A stretch of DNA of 42,396 nucleotides, taken from DAOQAU01 sp964640325. GTDB taxonomy: Bacteria; Cyanobacteriota; Vampirovibrionia; Gastranaerophilales; Gastranaerophilaceae. The notes under the pieces are model-generated. The model searched no databases. It was not told the DNA's origin and saw nothing but the letters and a program-made list of their open reading frames with translations. Positions 6,285-13,547 of this stretch are shown here, in pieces (the stretch's first letter is position 1; each line of letters opens with the position of its first letter). Location: NCBI GenBank assembly GCA_964640325.1, contig CAZXID010000018.1, forward strand, positions 1-42,396, read 5' to 3'. Both the position numbers and the translations under genes were made by a program.

Positions 6285-8762
6285 ATGCAAATGACCTTAG
6301 ACACCATGAGAGTAAATGAACTGGCGAAAGAACTTAATCTCACAAACAAAGAGATTATAGACAAGTTTGCACAACTATCGATTGTTATTAAGTCACATTC
6401 CAGCACCGTAACAGGTGATCAAATCAAAAAATTAAAAGATTTTATAGAAGCGGGTTCAAAAGTTGAAGTCAAAAAACCAAAAGCCTTCATTGTAAAAAAA
6501 GTCAGAACAGAAACTCCTGCAGAGCCTCCTAAAGAGGAGGAAAAACCTGTTGTAAAAACAGAAATTGAAAAACCCAAGATAGAAGTTGTAAAAACTGTTC
6601 CAAGCAGGCTTGAGATAGTAAGAAAAGCCCCTGCACAAAGAGAATTTCCGAGCAGATCGGCTGCGCCGGTACATAAAAAGCCTCAAGAAAGGCTTGAAAC
6701 ACCTGCCCAAACACAGGAAAAACCTGAAGAAACAACTTCGACTGAAAAAAAACCTACAGGAGCGGTTATTGAAAAACCGGAAAGAAAACAGCCGATTCAA
6801 CGCCACATAATTTCTCAGGATATTTATGAAAATAAAGGCGGACCAAAAAGAAAAGTAGAAAAAACAAAAGAAAAAGTTTTCACGACAAAAGAAGAAGAGC
6901 AAGAAAGAATTTCGCTTGAAAAAGCTGCGGCTCAAAAACATAAAAAAAGATCACAAAGAGAAGAAGAAATCGAACAAGTAACAAAGCTTGTTGTTAACCA
7001 ACCGATGACAATAAGCGAACTTGCAGTAAAAATTCAGAAAACACCGGCAGAAATTGTTAAATTCCTTATGTTACAAGGGATTATGGCAACAGTAAACCAG
7101 CTTATTGATGTTGAAACAATAAAAAAAGTATGCACAGAATTTGAATTGGAAGTCTTAGACGAAGACTTGGAAGCTTTTGTAGAACAAGAATTGGAAAAAG
7201 AAGAAAAAGCAAAAGCGCTCCAAGCTGTTGATAAAAAATTATTAAAACCCAGAGCACCGGTTGTAAGCATTATGGGGCACGTTGACCATGGTAAAACCAC
7301 TTTACTTGACAGCATAAGAGCTTCAAAACACAAAATTGTCGCAACAGAAGTCGGAGGCATTACACAATCGATAGGTGCATACACAGTTTATGTCGACAAG
7401 AAAAAAGTTGTATTTATTGACACGCCGGGTCACGAAGCGTTCACCGAAATGCGTGCCCGCGGCGCAAAATCAACAGATATAGCCATTCTTGTTGTCGCAG
7501 CAGATGACGGAATTATGCCTCAGACGATTGAAGCCATAAACCACGCAAGAGCCGCTGAAACACCTATTATTGTCGCAGTAAACAAAATTGACAAAGAAGG
7601 TGCAAACCCCGACAGAGTTTTGCAACAATTAACAGAACACGGGCTTGTTCCTGAAGAATGGGGCGGAGAAACCGTTGTTGTGAAAGTATCCGCATTAAAC
7701 GGAACAGGCATAGACGAATTAATTGAATATATCCTGCTTTTAGCTGAAATGGCTGACCTTAAGGCAAATCCCAAAGCGCACGCTTCAGGTGTTGTTATCG
7801 AAGCAAATCTTGACAAAGGAAAAGGTCCTGTTGCAACGCTTTTGGTTCAAAACGGAACTTTAAGAATAGGAAATTGTCTTGTAGTAGGCAGCGTCGGCGG
7901 TAGAGTAAGAGCACTTCTTACAGATGCGGGTGAAAGAGTAACCAAGGCGGAGCCTTCAACTCCTGTCGAAATTTTAGGGCTTACAGAAGTTCCTCAGGCA
8001 GGTGATTATTTTGAAGTGCTTGATAACGAAAAAGCTATGAAATCAATCGTTGACAAGCGCAAAGAAAATGAACGCTCAAGAAGACTTGACTCAATGCTTC
8101 CTGCTCATATCAGAAAAGAATCCTCAGCAGGCGATGAGGGTATTACCCAACTTAATTTGATAATAAAAGCAAACACTCACGGCTCAGCCGAGGCTGTAGC
8201 ACAGGCTGTTGCACAGCTTGAATCAAAAGAAATTGCCACAAAAATTATTCACGTCGGAGTCGGGGATATATCAGAGGCAGACGTAATGCTTGCTTCTGCC
8301 AGCGGCGCGATAATTCTGGGGTTCACCGTAAAAGAAGATTCCAACGCCCTTGCAGCAGCAGAAAAAGAAGGCGTTGTAATAAAAAAATACGATATTATTT
8401 ATCAGGTTTTAGAAGATTTGGAAAAAACAATGCTTTCGCTCTTGCAGCCTGAAATCAAACACGTTGAAATCGGTAAAGCCGAAGTCAGACAAATATTTAC
8501 AGTAGGCAAAACTGCAAAGATAGCCGGCTGTTACGTTACAGAAGGAAAAATACAAAGAGGAAAAACCGCAGTTTTACTTCGTGACGGACAAGAAGTTTTT
8601 CGCGGCGTAATTGACCAGCTTAAACGCTTTAAGGATGACGTTAAAGAAGTTAAAGAAGGCTTTGAATGCGGTATTTCTTTTGCCAAATTCAATGACATTC
8701 AAGAAGGCGACATCATAGAAGTTTCAACAACAGAAGAAATCGAACGAGTAAGTTTGGATTAA
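6285..8762 (+). CDS. infB: Translation initiation factor IF-2
   Basis: IF-2 is the GTPase that places fMet-tRNA on the 30S subunit and promotes subunit joining. The order is: an IF2_N module near residues 8-55, a long Lys/Glu/Pro-rich linker to about 220, a second IF2_N-like module near 225-285, then the G domain with G-H-V-D-H-G-K-T (about 330), D-T-P-G-H (about 378), N-K-I-D (about 432) and S-A-L, and then the C-terminal fMet-tRNA-binding domains. At 825 aa it is normal. ATAGGAAA precedes the ATG at 6285; another ATG two codons later is also possible. Confidence 0.97.
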   Translation: MQMTLDTMRVNELAKELNLTNKEIIDKFAQLSIVIKSHSSTVTGDQIKKLKDFIEAGSKVEVKKPKAFIVKKVRTETPAEPPKEEEKPVVKTEIEKPKIEVVKTVPSRLEIVRKAPAQREFPSRSAAPVHKKPQERLETPAQTQEKPEETTSTEKKPTGAVIEKPERKQPIQRHIISQDIYENKGGPKRKVEKTKEKVFTTKEEEQERISLEKAAAQKHKKRSQREEEIEQVTKLVVNQPMTISELAVKIQKTPAEIVKFLMLQGIMATVNQLIDVETIKKVCTEFELEVLDEDLEAFVEQELEKEEKAKALQAVDKKLLKPRAPVVSIMGHVDHGKTTLLDSIRASKHKIVATEVGGITQSIGAYTVYVDKKKVVFIDTPGHEAFTEMRARGAKSTDIAILVVAADDGIMPQTIEAINHARAAETPIIVAVNKIDKEGANPDRVLQQLTEHGLVPEEWGGETVVVKVSALNGTGIDELIEYILLLAEMADLKANPKAHASGVVIEANLDKGKGPVATLLVQNGTLRIGNCLVVGSVGGRVRALLTDAGERVTKAEPSTPVEILGLTEVPQAGDYFEVLDNEKAMKSIVDKRKENERSRRLDSMLPAHIRKESSAGDEGITQLNLIIKANTHGSAEAVAQAVAQLESKEIATKIIHVGVGDISEADVMLASASGAIILGFTVKEDSNALAAAEKEGVVIKKYDIIYQVLEDLEKTMLSLLQPEIKHVEIGKAEVRQIFTVGKTAKIAGCYVTEGKIQRGKTAVLLRDGQEVFRGVIDQLKRFKDDVKEVKEGFECGISFAKFNDIQEGDIIEVSTTEEIERVSLD

Positions 8763-8773
8763 TAGGATAAAAA

Positions 8774-9118
8774 ATGACGCTTAGAAATGAACGGGTAAGA
8801 AAAGAATTAATGAGAGAAATCGCCGATATTCTCCAAAAAGAAATCAGAACGGCGGGAATGACATCTATAATGGATGTCGAGGTTTCGCACGACAACTCTT
8901 TTGCAAAAGTTTATTACAGCGTATTCGGCAGCGAAGAACAAAAACAAAAAACAATCGAAACAATAGAAAAAAACACTTCCAAAATCAGATACGAAATCGG
9001 CAAAAGAATAAGATTAAGATTAACTCCCGAACTGCGATTTATTTACGATGACTCAATCGAGCGCGGAACAAAAGTTACCGACCTTATAAATAAAATTTCT
9101 CGCGGAGAAATAAAATAG
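8774..9118 (+). CDS. rbfA: Ribosome-binding factor A
   Basis: RbfA is a KH-fold factor that helps mature the 5' end of 16S rRNA in the 30S subunit. The opening R-N-E-R-V-R-K-E-L-M-R-E-I-A, the segment D-V-E-V-S-H-D-N-S-F-A-K-V-Y-Y-S and the closing L-R-L-T-P-E-L-R-F-I-Y-D-D-S are family hallmarks. Length (114 aa) is normal. It starts 11 nt after infB with AGGA upstream. Its stop codon (9116-9118) is the first triplet of a heptad repeat array that runs into truB. Confidence 0.96.
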   Translation: MTLRNERVRKELMREIADILQKEIRTAGMTSIMDVEVSHDNSFAKVYYSVFGSEEQKQKTIETIEKNTSKIRYEIGKRIRLRLTPELRFIYDDSIERGTKVTDLINKISRGEIK

Positions 9119-9145
9119 TAAATGGTAAATAGTAAATGTTAAATA
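9116..9145. repeat. Heptad tandem array spanning rbfA stop and truB start
   Basis: Four consecutive 7-mers (TAGTAAA, TGGTAAA, TAGTAAA, TGTTAAA) plus TAG fill the junction. The array supplies both the rbfA stop codon and the truB ATG. The same 7-mer family occurs at 25042-25069, 25512-25539 and 34977-34990. Confidence 0.85.
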
Positions 9146-10014
9146 GAAACACATCATTTGGGTTTTTAAATGTGTATAAGCCGACAGGCATGACATCTCA
9201 TGATGTTATTTTTGTTTTGCGAAAAATCTCAGGAATTAAACAAATAGGACACAGCGGAACGCTCGACCCTTTTGCACAAGGAGTTCTGCCTATTGCAATC
9301 GGCAAGGCAACCCGCTTAATAGAATATTTGAACGATTACAAAGAATACCTTGCCGAAATTTCGTTGGGAAAAGCGACTGACACTTATGATTGTGACGGGA
9401 GGGCGACCTTTGAGTGTAACTCAAAGGTCGCCCTCAAAGACCTTGAAATTGCGCTTAAAAATTTTCATGGCGAAATTTTACAAACTCCGCCGATTTATTC
9501 TGCGATAAAAGTCAAAGGCAAAAAGCTTTACGAGTACGCCAGAAAAGGGCAGGATATTCAAATCGAACCCAGAAAAGTTTTCATTGAAAAGCTTGAGCTT
9601 AAAAACTTTGACGAAGAAAATCAAAAAGCGCAGGTTTTAATCAAATGTTCAAAAGGTACTTACATCCGCTCGATTGCGCATGATTTGGGTCAAGAATTAA
9701 AAGTAGGCGCACACCTTTCGGAATTAATCAGAACAAAAGCAGGCGATTTTACCGTTGATGACGCTATTTTTCTTAATAAAATTAAAACGAAAGAAGATAT
9801 TGAAAAAACCCTGATAAATCCTTTAAAAATGATTAATTTAGCACAAATTATTTTGAATGAAGACGAATACAAAAAAATATTAACAGGACAGTTCATTAAC
9901 AATAAAAATAATTTACAAAAAGACGATTTAATTATTTTGATTTATAATAATGAAATAAAAGCCATTGCAAATGTTGATGGGGGCTTAATAAAAGTGAAGA
10001 AGGTGTTGGCATGA
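9136..10014 (+). CDS. truB: tRNA pseudouridine-55 synthase
   Basis: TruB makes pseudouridine-55 in the T-loop of tRNAs. The catalytic motif G-T-L-D-P-F-A-Q-G contains the nucleophile Asp44, and K-P-x-G-M-T-S-H-D near the N-terminus and P-P-I-Y-S-A-I-K-V-K-G are family segments. At 292 aa it is normal. The ATG lies inside a heptad repeat array and has no real Shine-Dalgarno sequence; rbfA ends 17 nt upstream, so translation may be coupled. Codons near residues 88-100 form a perfect 17-bp inverted repeat (9399-9435) without changing the usual loop length. The stop overlaps the next ATG (ATGA). Confidence 0.95.
   Translation: MLNRNTSFGFLNVYKPTGMTSHDVIFVLRKISGIKQIGHSGTLDPFAQGVLPIAIGKATRLIEYLNDYKEYLAEISLGKATDTYDCDGRATFECNSKVALKDLEIALKNFHGEILQTPPIYSAIKVKGKKLYEYARKGQDIQIEPRKVFIEKLELKNFDEENQKAQVLIKCSKGTYIRSIAHDLGQELKVGAHLSELIRTKAGDFTVDDAIFLNKIKTKEDIEKTLINPLKMINLAQIILNEDEYKKILTGQFINNKNNLQKDDLIILIYNNEIKAIANVDGGLIKVKKVLA
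9399..9435. repeat. Perfect inverted repeat inside truB
   Basis: Bases 9399-9415 are exactly complementary to 9419-9435 (17 bp, 3-nt loop), entirely within the reading frame and GC-rich compared with its surroundings. No T-run follows on either side. Confidence 0.95.
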
Positions 10015-10868
10015 AAAAATTAGTTTTATTAATGGCTGCAGTATTATTTTTTAGCAATAGCGCTTGGGCAGGTTGTGATTATGTAAGCAAATGTTCACCT
10101 GCAGCTTACGGAAATGTTTCGTCAAATTGGCAAAAAGTTTCAAAGTATTCAGGCGCAACTTTTTTTACTGAACAAGTTGCAAATTCAATAATAAAAAAGG
10201 AACTTAAAAAAGCCACAAAAGAAAATTTTAGGGTTCATATAAAAAGTTACAGCGCAAAAGATTTGGCCCAAGGCAGATTCAAGTCACTTCAAATTTCAGG
10301 AAAAAATCTTGAAATAGAAAATGCTTATATTACTTTGTTTGAACTTAAAACTCTTTGCAATTTTAACTATGTTGAATTCGGAAAAGATTATTTAAGATTC
10401 AAAGAAAACATGGTAATGGATTTTACTATGGAAATCTCCGATTTTGACCTGAGAAGGACAATGAAATCAAGCGGTTATCTTGATATGCTCAATAACACAA
10501 ACATTTCAGCACTCGGGCTTACCCTTTTAAAACTTGAAAATGCCGACGTTAAAATCAAAAACAACAAACTTTTCTTCACGCTAAAGGTTTCTTCAAAACT
10601 TCTTCCAATGCCTGTTGATATGATATTAAAGGCAGATTTAAAAGTTGAAGACGGGCAAATTGTCCTTACAAAAGTTGATTTTGTAAACGCTTATACAAGA
10701 ATGGACTTGAGCAAAGCGGCCTATCTTTTAAATATTCTAAACCCGCTTACATTCTCTACAGACATTCTTGAAAACAAAAAATCTAAACTTTCTGTGCAAA
10801 ATGTTAACATAGTGGGTGATAAAATAATAATTAACGGACTTGTGTTTATTCCAAAAAACACAAAGTAA
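10011..10868 (+). CDS. Exported DUF2993-like (LmeA-type) protein
   Basis: The 285-aa product starts with a clear signal peptide (M-K-K-L-V-L-L-M-A-A-V-L-F-F, cleavage likely after A-W-A near residue 20). The mature part has repeated amphipathic beta-strands, Q-I-S-G-K-N-L-E-I and the segments around L-K-V-E-D-G-Q-I, as in the DUF2993/LmeA lipid-binding family common in actinobacteria and cyanobacteria. This assignment is from sequence character only. It overlaps truB by 4 bp and is followed 9 nt later by the GerMN gene, so the three are likely cotranscribed. The exact role is unknown, probably at the cell envelope. Confidence 0.75.
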   Translation: MKKLVLLMAAVLFFSNSAWAGCDYVSKCSPAAYGNVSSNWQKVSKYSGATFFTEQVANSIIKKELKKATKENFRVHIKSYSAKDLAQGRFKSLQISGKNLEIENAYITLFELKTLCNFNYVEFGKDYLRFKENMVMDFTMEISDFDLRRTMKSSGYLDMLNNTNISALGLTLLKLENADVKIKNNKLFFTLKVSSKLLPMPVDMILKADLKVEDGQIVLTKVDFVNAYTRMDLSKAAYLLNILNPLTFSTDILENKKSKLSVQNVNIVGDKIIINGLVFIPKNTK

Positions 10869-10877
10869 GGAGAAAAT

Positions 10878-11444
10878 ATGAAAACATGGCAAAAAATAAG
10901 CTTAATACTTCTTGTCTTCGCGACAATAGTTTATATCAAACTTGCATTTTTTACAGGCGCAGAGGTTGCTCCTCCAGTTGAAGAACCCACGCAGGAACAA
11001 GAAGAAGTCCAAAAAATGCCCAAAATTTATACCTACATTTTCTTTGTAGGGCAAAATGCCGATAAAGAAGAAGTCTATAAAGCTATAAAACGTGAATACC
11101 CCCAAGAAACAGCCGATTCAAAACTTAAATTTGCGCTTACCAATTTGCTTAAAGGACCTTCCGCAAAAGAAAAAGCAAAAGGAGTTTATACGGAAATCCC
11201 TTCAGGTACAAAGCTTTTATCCATAGAAGAGCTTCCAAATAAAATTGTCATAAATTTAAACTCTAATTTTGAAACAGGCGGCGGCACAGACAGCATTTAT
11301 AAAAGACTCTATCAACTTATAAAAACTGTTAATAAAAACTCGGATTCTCCGGTTTATCTTAAAATTGACGGAAAACAGGTTGATGTAATAGGCGGCGAAG
11401 GACTTATGCTTAATCAACCCCTAAACGAGCGTTCATTGGATTAA
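10878..11444 (+). CDS. Membrane-anchored GerMN-domain protein
   Basis: Residues 5-25 form a single membrane anchor, then a Glu/Pro/Gln-rich linker leads to a GerMN domain from about residue 50: I-Y-T-Y-I-F-F-V-G, A-L-T-N-L-L-K-G-P, P-S-G-T-K-L-L-S-I, I-N-L-N-S-N-F, and V-Y-L-K-I-D-G-K-Q. GerMN domains occur in spore germination protein GerM and in many non-sporulating bacteria as cell-wall or lipoprotein modules. Nothing else here suggests sporulation. An AAGGAG site lies just upstream of the ATG, and the gene is tightly packed with its neighbours. Confidence 0.85.
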   Translation: MKTWQKISLILLVFATIVYIKLAFFTGAEVAPPVEEPTQEQEEVQKMPKIYTYIFFVGQNADKEEVYKAIKREYPQETADSKLKFALTNLLKGPSAKEKAKGVYTEIPSGTKLLSIEELPNKIVINLNSNFETGGGTDSIYKRLYQLIKTVNKNSDSPVYLKIDGKQVDVIGGEGLMLNQPLNERSLD

Positions 11445-11449
11445 TCGTC

Positions 11450-11719
11450 ATGTCAAAAGACCTTAATTATTATCTTAACTTAAATTGGACTCTTATTGAA
11501 GGTGAAGACTTGGACTTCAACGGTCAGCCGTATCATTATATTGAAATAAAAGAAATCCCCAGCTTTACTTTCTGTGCAAAAACAATACAAAAAGCAAGAG
11601 AAAATTACAAAACTCAATTAAAATGGACCCTGCAAATCATGCTTGAAGCCGAAGAAAAAATAATTGAACCCGATGACAACATTAATGAAGAAATTGACTG
11701 GGAAAGCCTTTGTCCTTAA
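11450..11719 (+). CDS. Small HicB-like protein, orphan
   Basis: The 89-aa protein has the layout of the HicB antitoxin fold: a beta strand pair around W-T-L-I-E-G and Y-H-Y-I-E-I-K-E-I-P-S-F, then a helix with T-I-Q-K-A-R-E-N-Y and an acidic tail. In HicB the strand is usually followed by P-G-C and a DNA-binding extension; both are absent here, as is a HicA toxin next door. It begins 5 nt after the GerMN gene, so it is probably the last gene of the infB operon. The role is unknown, and the fold similarity is only suggestive. Confidence 0.6.
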   Translation: MSKDLNYYLNLNWTLIEGEDLDFNGQPYHYIEIKEIPSFTFCAKTIQKARENYKTQLKWTLQIMLEAEEKIIEPDDNINEEIDWESLCP

Positions 11720-11731
11720 AGACAAATAAGA

Positions 11732-11756
11732 AGGCGCGAGCACTTTGCTCGCGCCT
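11732..11756. terminator. Bidirectional terminator hairpin
   Basis: An 11-bp perfect GC-rich stem (11732-11742 / 11746-11756) with a CTT loop sits between convergent genes. T-rich sequence follows in both directions, though the runs are short. Confidence 0.7.
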
Positions 11757-11772
11757 CTTGTTATAAGATATT

Positions 11773-12663
11773 TTATCCGCCGAATGTTTTGAAAGTACCT
11801 TCAACGTTTTTATCAATGACTTTCTTAACTGCATCAATTTCGGTTTGTACTGCGTTATGCTCTGTATCTAACTGTTTAAGCTGCAATTCAAGGTTTTTAT
11901 CTTGTTGTTGAATAATTCCCAATTTGGAATTTATATCATTCATTTGTTTTTCATATTGATTTTTTTCATATTCATATTGGTTCATTGCATTATTATAAGC
12001 TAATTCATCTACGCTTTGGATAACATTCATCTTAATTTGAGTGCCATTGCTCAGCGTGATAGAATTAGGCTGATCTCCGCTAAATGTAACAGTAGCATCT
12101 TGAAAAGAAGCCTCTTGTTCATATGTAAATTCTTGCGGAATATACCCTTGAGTTTGTCCTGTTCCGGCTGCAATAATATCAGCTTGTGAAAAATATGTTA
12201 CAATGCCATTTGTTGCCGTATAAGAATAATAAGGAGGATTACCGATATTAGCGGCATCATTTAATTCCTGCTCTATTAGGCCACCGGAAGGAATCGCCAC
12301 TAAATTAACGCCTCCAATACTGTATACACCGCTGGATTCGGTAACTGTATATTTGTCACCAGCCACGATTGAAGTATTTGTAGCTTCATACGTATAAGCT
12401 ACGCTATAAAGCCCGCCCGGTTGTTTAATCAAATTAGTAATACTACAACTTTCACCATTCATTGTAAAACTGTAGTTGGTTTTAGCATAATCCAAAGTGC
12501 TTGGAGGGACAGGAACGCTCAATGACAATAATTGGTTATTATACATTGCAGATTGATTTCCCAGCGTTGTTCTCTGTTGGTTAATCTGTTGTCCTTGAAA
12601 CTCTACATTACTTTTTCTGGCGGTTAATGCTAAAAACCTTGCCTGTGATGCTGCCATACCCAT
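11773..12663 (-). CDS. Lineage-type hypothetical protein (MGMAASQARF family)
   Basis: The 296-aa protein opens M-G-M-A-A-S-Q-A-R-F-L-A-L-T-A-R-K and continues with Q-G-Q-Q-I-N-Q-Q-R-T. I associate this opening from memory with hypothetical proteins of Melainabacteria. The middle is Ser/Thr/Tyr rich and the last 80 residues are a long coiled coil rich in Gln, Lys and Glu. There is no signal peptide or membrane segment. GGAGG lies 10 nt before the ATG at 12663, favouring that start over the ATG two codons in. The heptad-rich ends resemble flagellar hook-associated or other self-assembling secreted proteins, but that is only a structural impression. Confidence 0.8.
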   Translation of the reverse strand: MGMAASQARFLALTARKSNVEFQGQQINQQRTTLGNQSAMYNNQLLSLSVPVPPSTLDYAKTNYSFTMNGESCSITNLIKQPGGLYSVAYTYEATNTSIVAGDKYTVTESSGVYSIGGVNLVAIPSGGLIEQELNDAANIGNPPYYSYTATNGIVTYFSQADIIAAGTGQTQGYIPQEFTYEQEASFQDATVTFSGDQPNSITLSNGTQIKMNVIQSVDELAYNNAMNQYEYEKNQYEKQMNDINSKLGIIQQQDKNLELQLKQLDTEHNAVQTEIDAVKKVIDKNVEGTFKTFGG

Positions 12664-13098
12664 AGTTTTCGTGCCTCCATTTTTTAATTTCGGTTTTTTT
12701 ATTTATCTCTAACTATGTATTTATCGTACTTTTTAATTAAAAACTTTAATTTATCCACTTTTTTGTTACAAATTTGTAATAATTAATCCTTTATTTTTTT
12801 GTTAAAATATAAGAAGGAGGATTTGAAAAATTTGAAAAATGACAATTTTTGCAATTTTTCAAATCCGACCTTAGAAGCGGATTGCGAGCTGAGGCTGAAA
12901 GGCAAAACGACGCTTTTGCCCGAAATGCCGTTAAATGCGAGCAGCCAAGCAGTGCTAAATCCTTGCCGGCTGCGGGATAGCGAAAGCGAGCAAAGGGCGA
13001 AACGGCGACGCGAAGGCGGCGGTGTTGCAGACCCGTTTAACGCGAGCTTTCAAGACAGCCGGCGGCAAGGATGAAAGCCTGACAAAAGAGGACAAAAT
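12664..13098. other. 435-bp gap with GC-rich structured segment upstream of panD
   Basis: The left part (12664-12810) is ordinary AT-rich divergent promoter DNA. From 12819 a 14-bp hairpin (12819-12832 / 12853-12866, extended by six inner pairs) is followed by about 200 bp that are far more GC-rich than the surroundings. This part holds a 7-bp GGCAAAA hairpin near 12901-12920, several G-C-G-A-A-A-G-C type loops near 12980-13015, and a long-range pairing between ATCCTTGCC (about 12957) and GGCAAGGAT (about 13064). An open frame crosses it but has unusual codons. A structured RNA or a degenerate repeat is more likely than a gene. Confidence 0.5.
12819..12866 (+). repeat. AT-rich hairpin at the head of the structured segment
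   Basis: The arms 12819-12832 and 12853-12866 are perfectly complementary; after a 2x2 internal loop six more pairs form. The left arm begins within a GGAGG sequence, so folding would hide that possible ribosome site. Confidence 0.85.
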
Positions 13099-13452
13099 AT
13101 GTTTACAGAAATTTTATTTTCAAAAATACACAGGGCAACGGTTACAGACGCTAATCTTGATTACGTCGGCTCGATAACCATTGATGAAACTTTAATCAAA
13201 GCTTCAAAGCTTAAAGAATGGCAAAAGGTCGAAGTTTTAAACATAAACAACGGTGAAAGATTCCAGACTTATGTCATAAAAGGTAAAGCTGATTCGGGTG
13301 AAATTTGTATAAATGGTGCTGCCGCAAGAAAAGCATGCAAAGGTGATAAAGTCATAATTGTTGCTTACGGATATTTTCATTCAGATGAAGTAGAAGATTT
13401 CAACCCTACAATAGTACTGGTTGATGAAAAGAATAGAATTAAAGTAAATTAA
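13099..13452 (+). CDS. panD: Aspartate 1-decarboxylase
   Basis: PanD makes beta-alanine from aspartate for pantothenate and CoA. It is made as a proenzyme that cleaves itself between Gly24 and Ser25 to form the pyruvoyl group; here Y-V-G-S-I-T-I-D places exactly G24-S25. K9, H11 and R12 near the N-terminus and the N-G-A-A-A-R segment are further hallmarks. At 117 aa it is normal. A GAGGA ribosome site lies 7 nt before the ATG. No panB or panC is in the window. Confidence 0.96.
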   Translation: MFTEILFSKIHRATVTDANLDYVGSITIDETLIKASKLKEWQKVEVLNINNGERFQTYVIKGKADSGEICINGAAARKACKGDKVIIVAYGYFHSDEVEDFNPTIVLVDEKNRIKVN

Positions 13453-13526
13453 ACGTCATGCTGAATTTATTTCAGCATCGCATGGTCGTTCGCTTATGAG
13501 ATCCTGAAACAAGTTCAGGATGACGT
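13453..13526. mobile_element. 74-bp palindromic repeat of the GTCATnCTGAA type
   Basis: The termini ACGTCATGCTGAA and TTCAGGATGACGT are imperfect inverted repeats. Inside are two hairpins, GCTGAA-TTTA-TTTCAGC-like and CCTGAA-ACAAG-TTCAGG. Such elements are scattered in many bacterial genomes as small palindromic repeats; this resemblance is from memory. It occupies most of the panD-dnaE spacer. Confidence 0.7.
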
Positions 13527-13547
13527 AGAGGGTTAAAGAACAAAAAC

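Noticed and set aside
6456..6941. 161-aa frame antisense to infB
   Set aside because: It is the mirror of the Lys/Glu-rich IF-2 linker, giving a Phe/Ser/Arg-rich artefact.
12799..13074. 91-aa open frame through the GC-rich segment upstream of panD
   Set aside because: Codon use and composition differ from every gene here (Arg-rich, GC-rich), the frame starts inside an AT-rich hairpin, and the DNA shows strong pairings. I treat it as structured or repetitive DNA rather than a gene, without excluding a leader peptide.
12867..13075. RNase P RNA, tmRNA or SRP RNA
   Set aside because: I looked for the conserved signature segments of these RNAs and did not find them.
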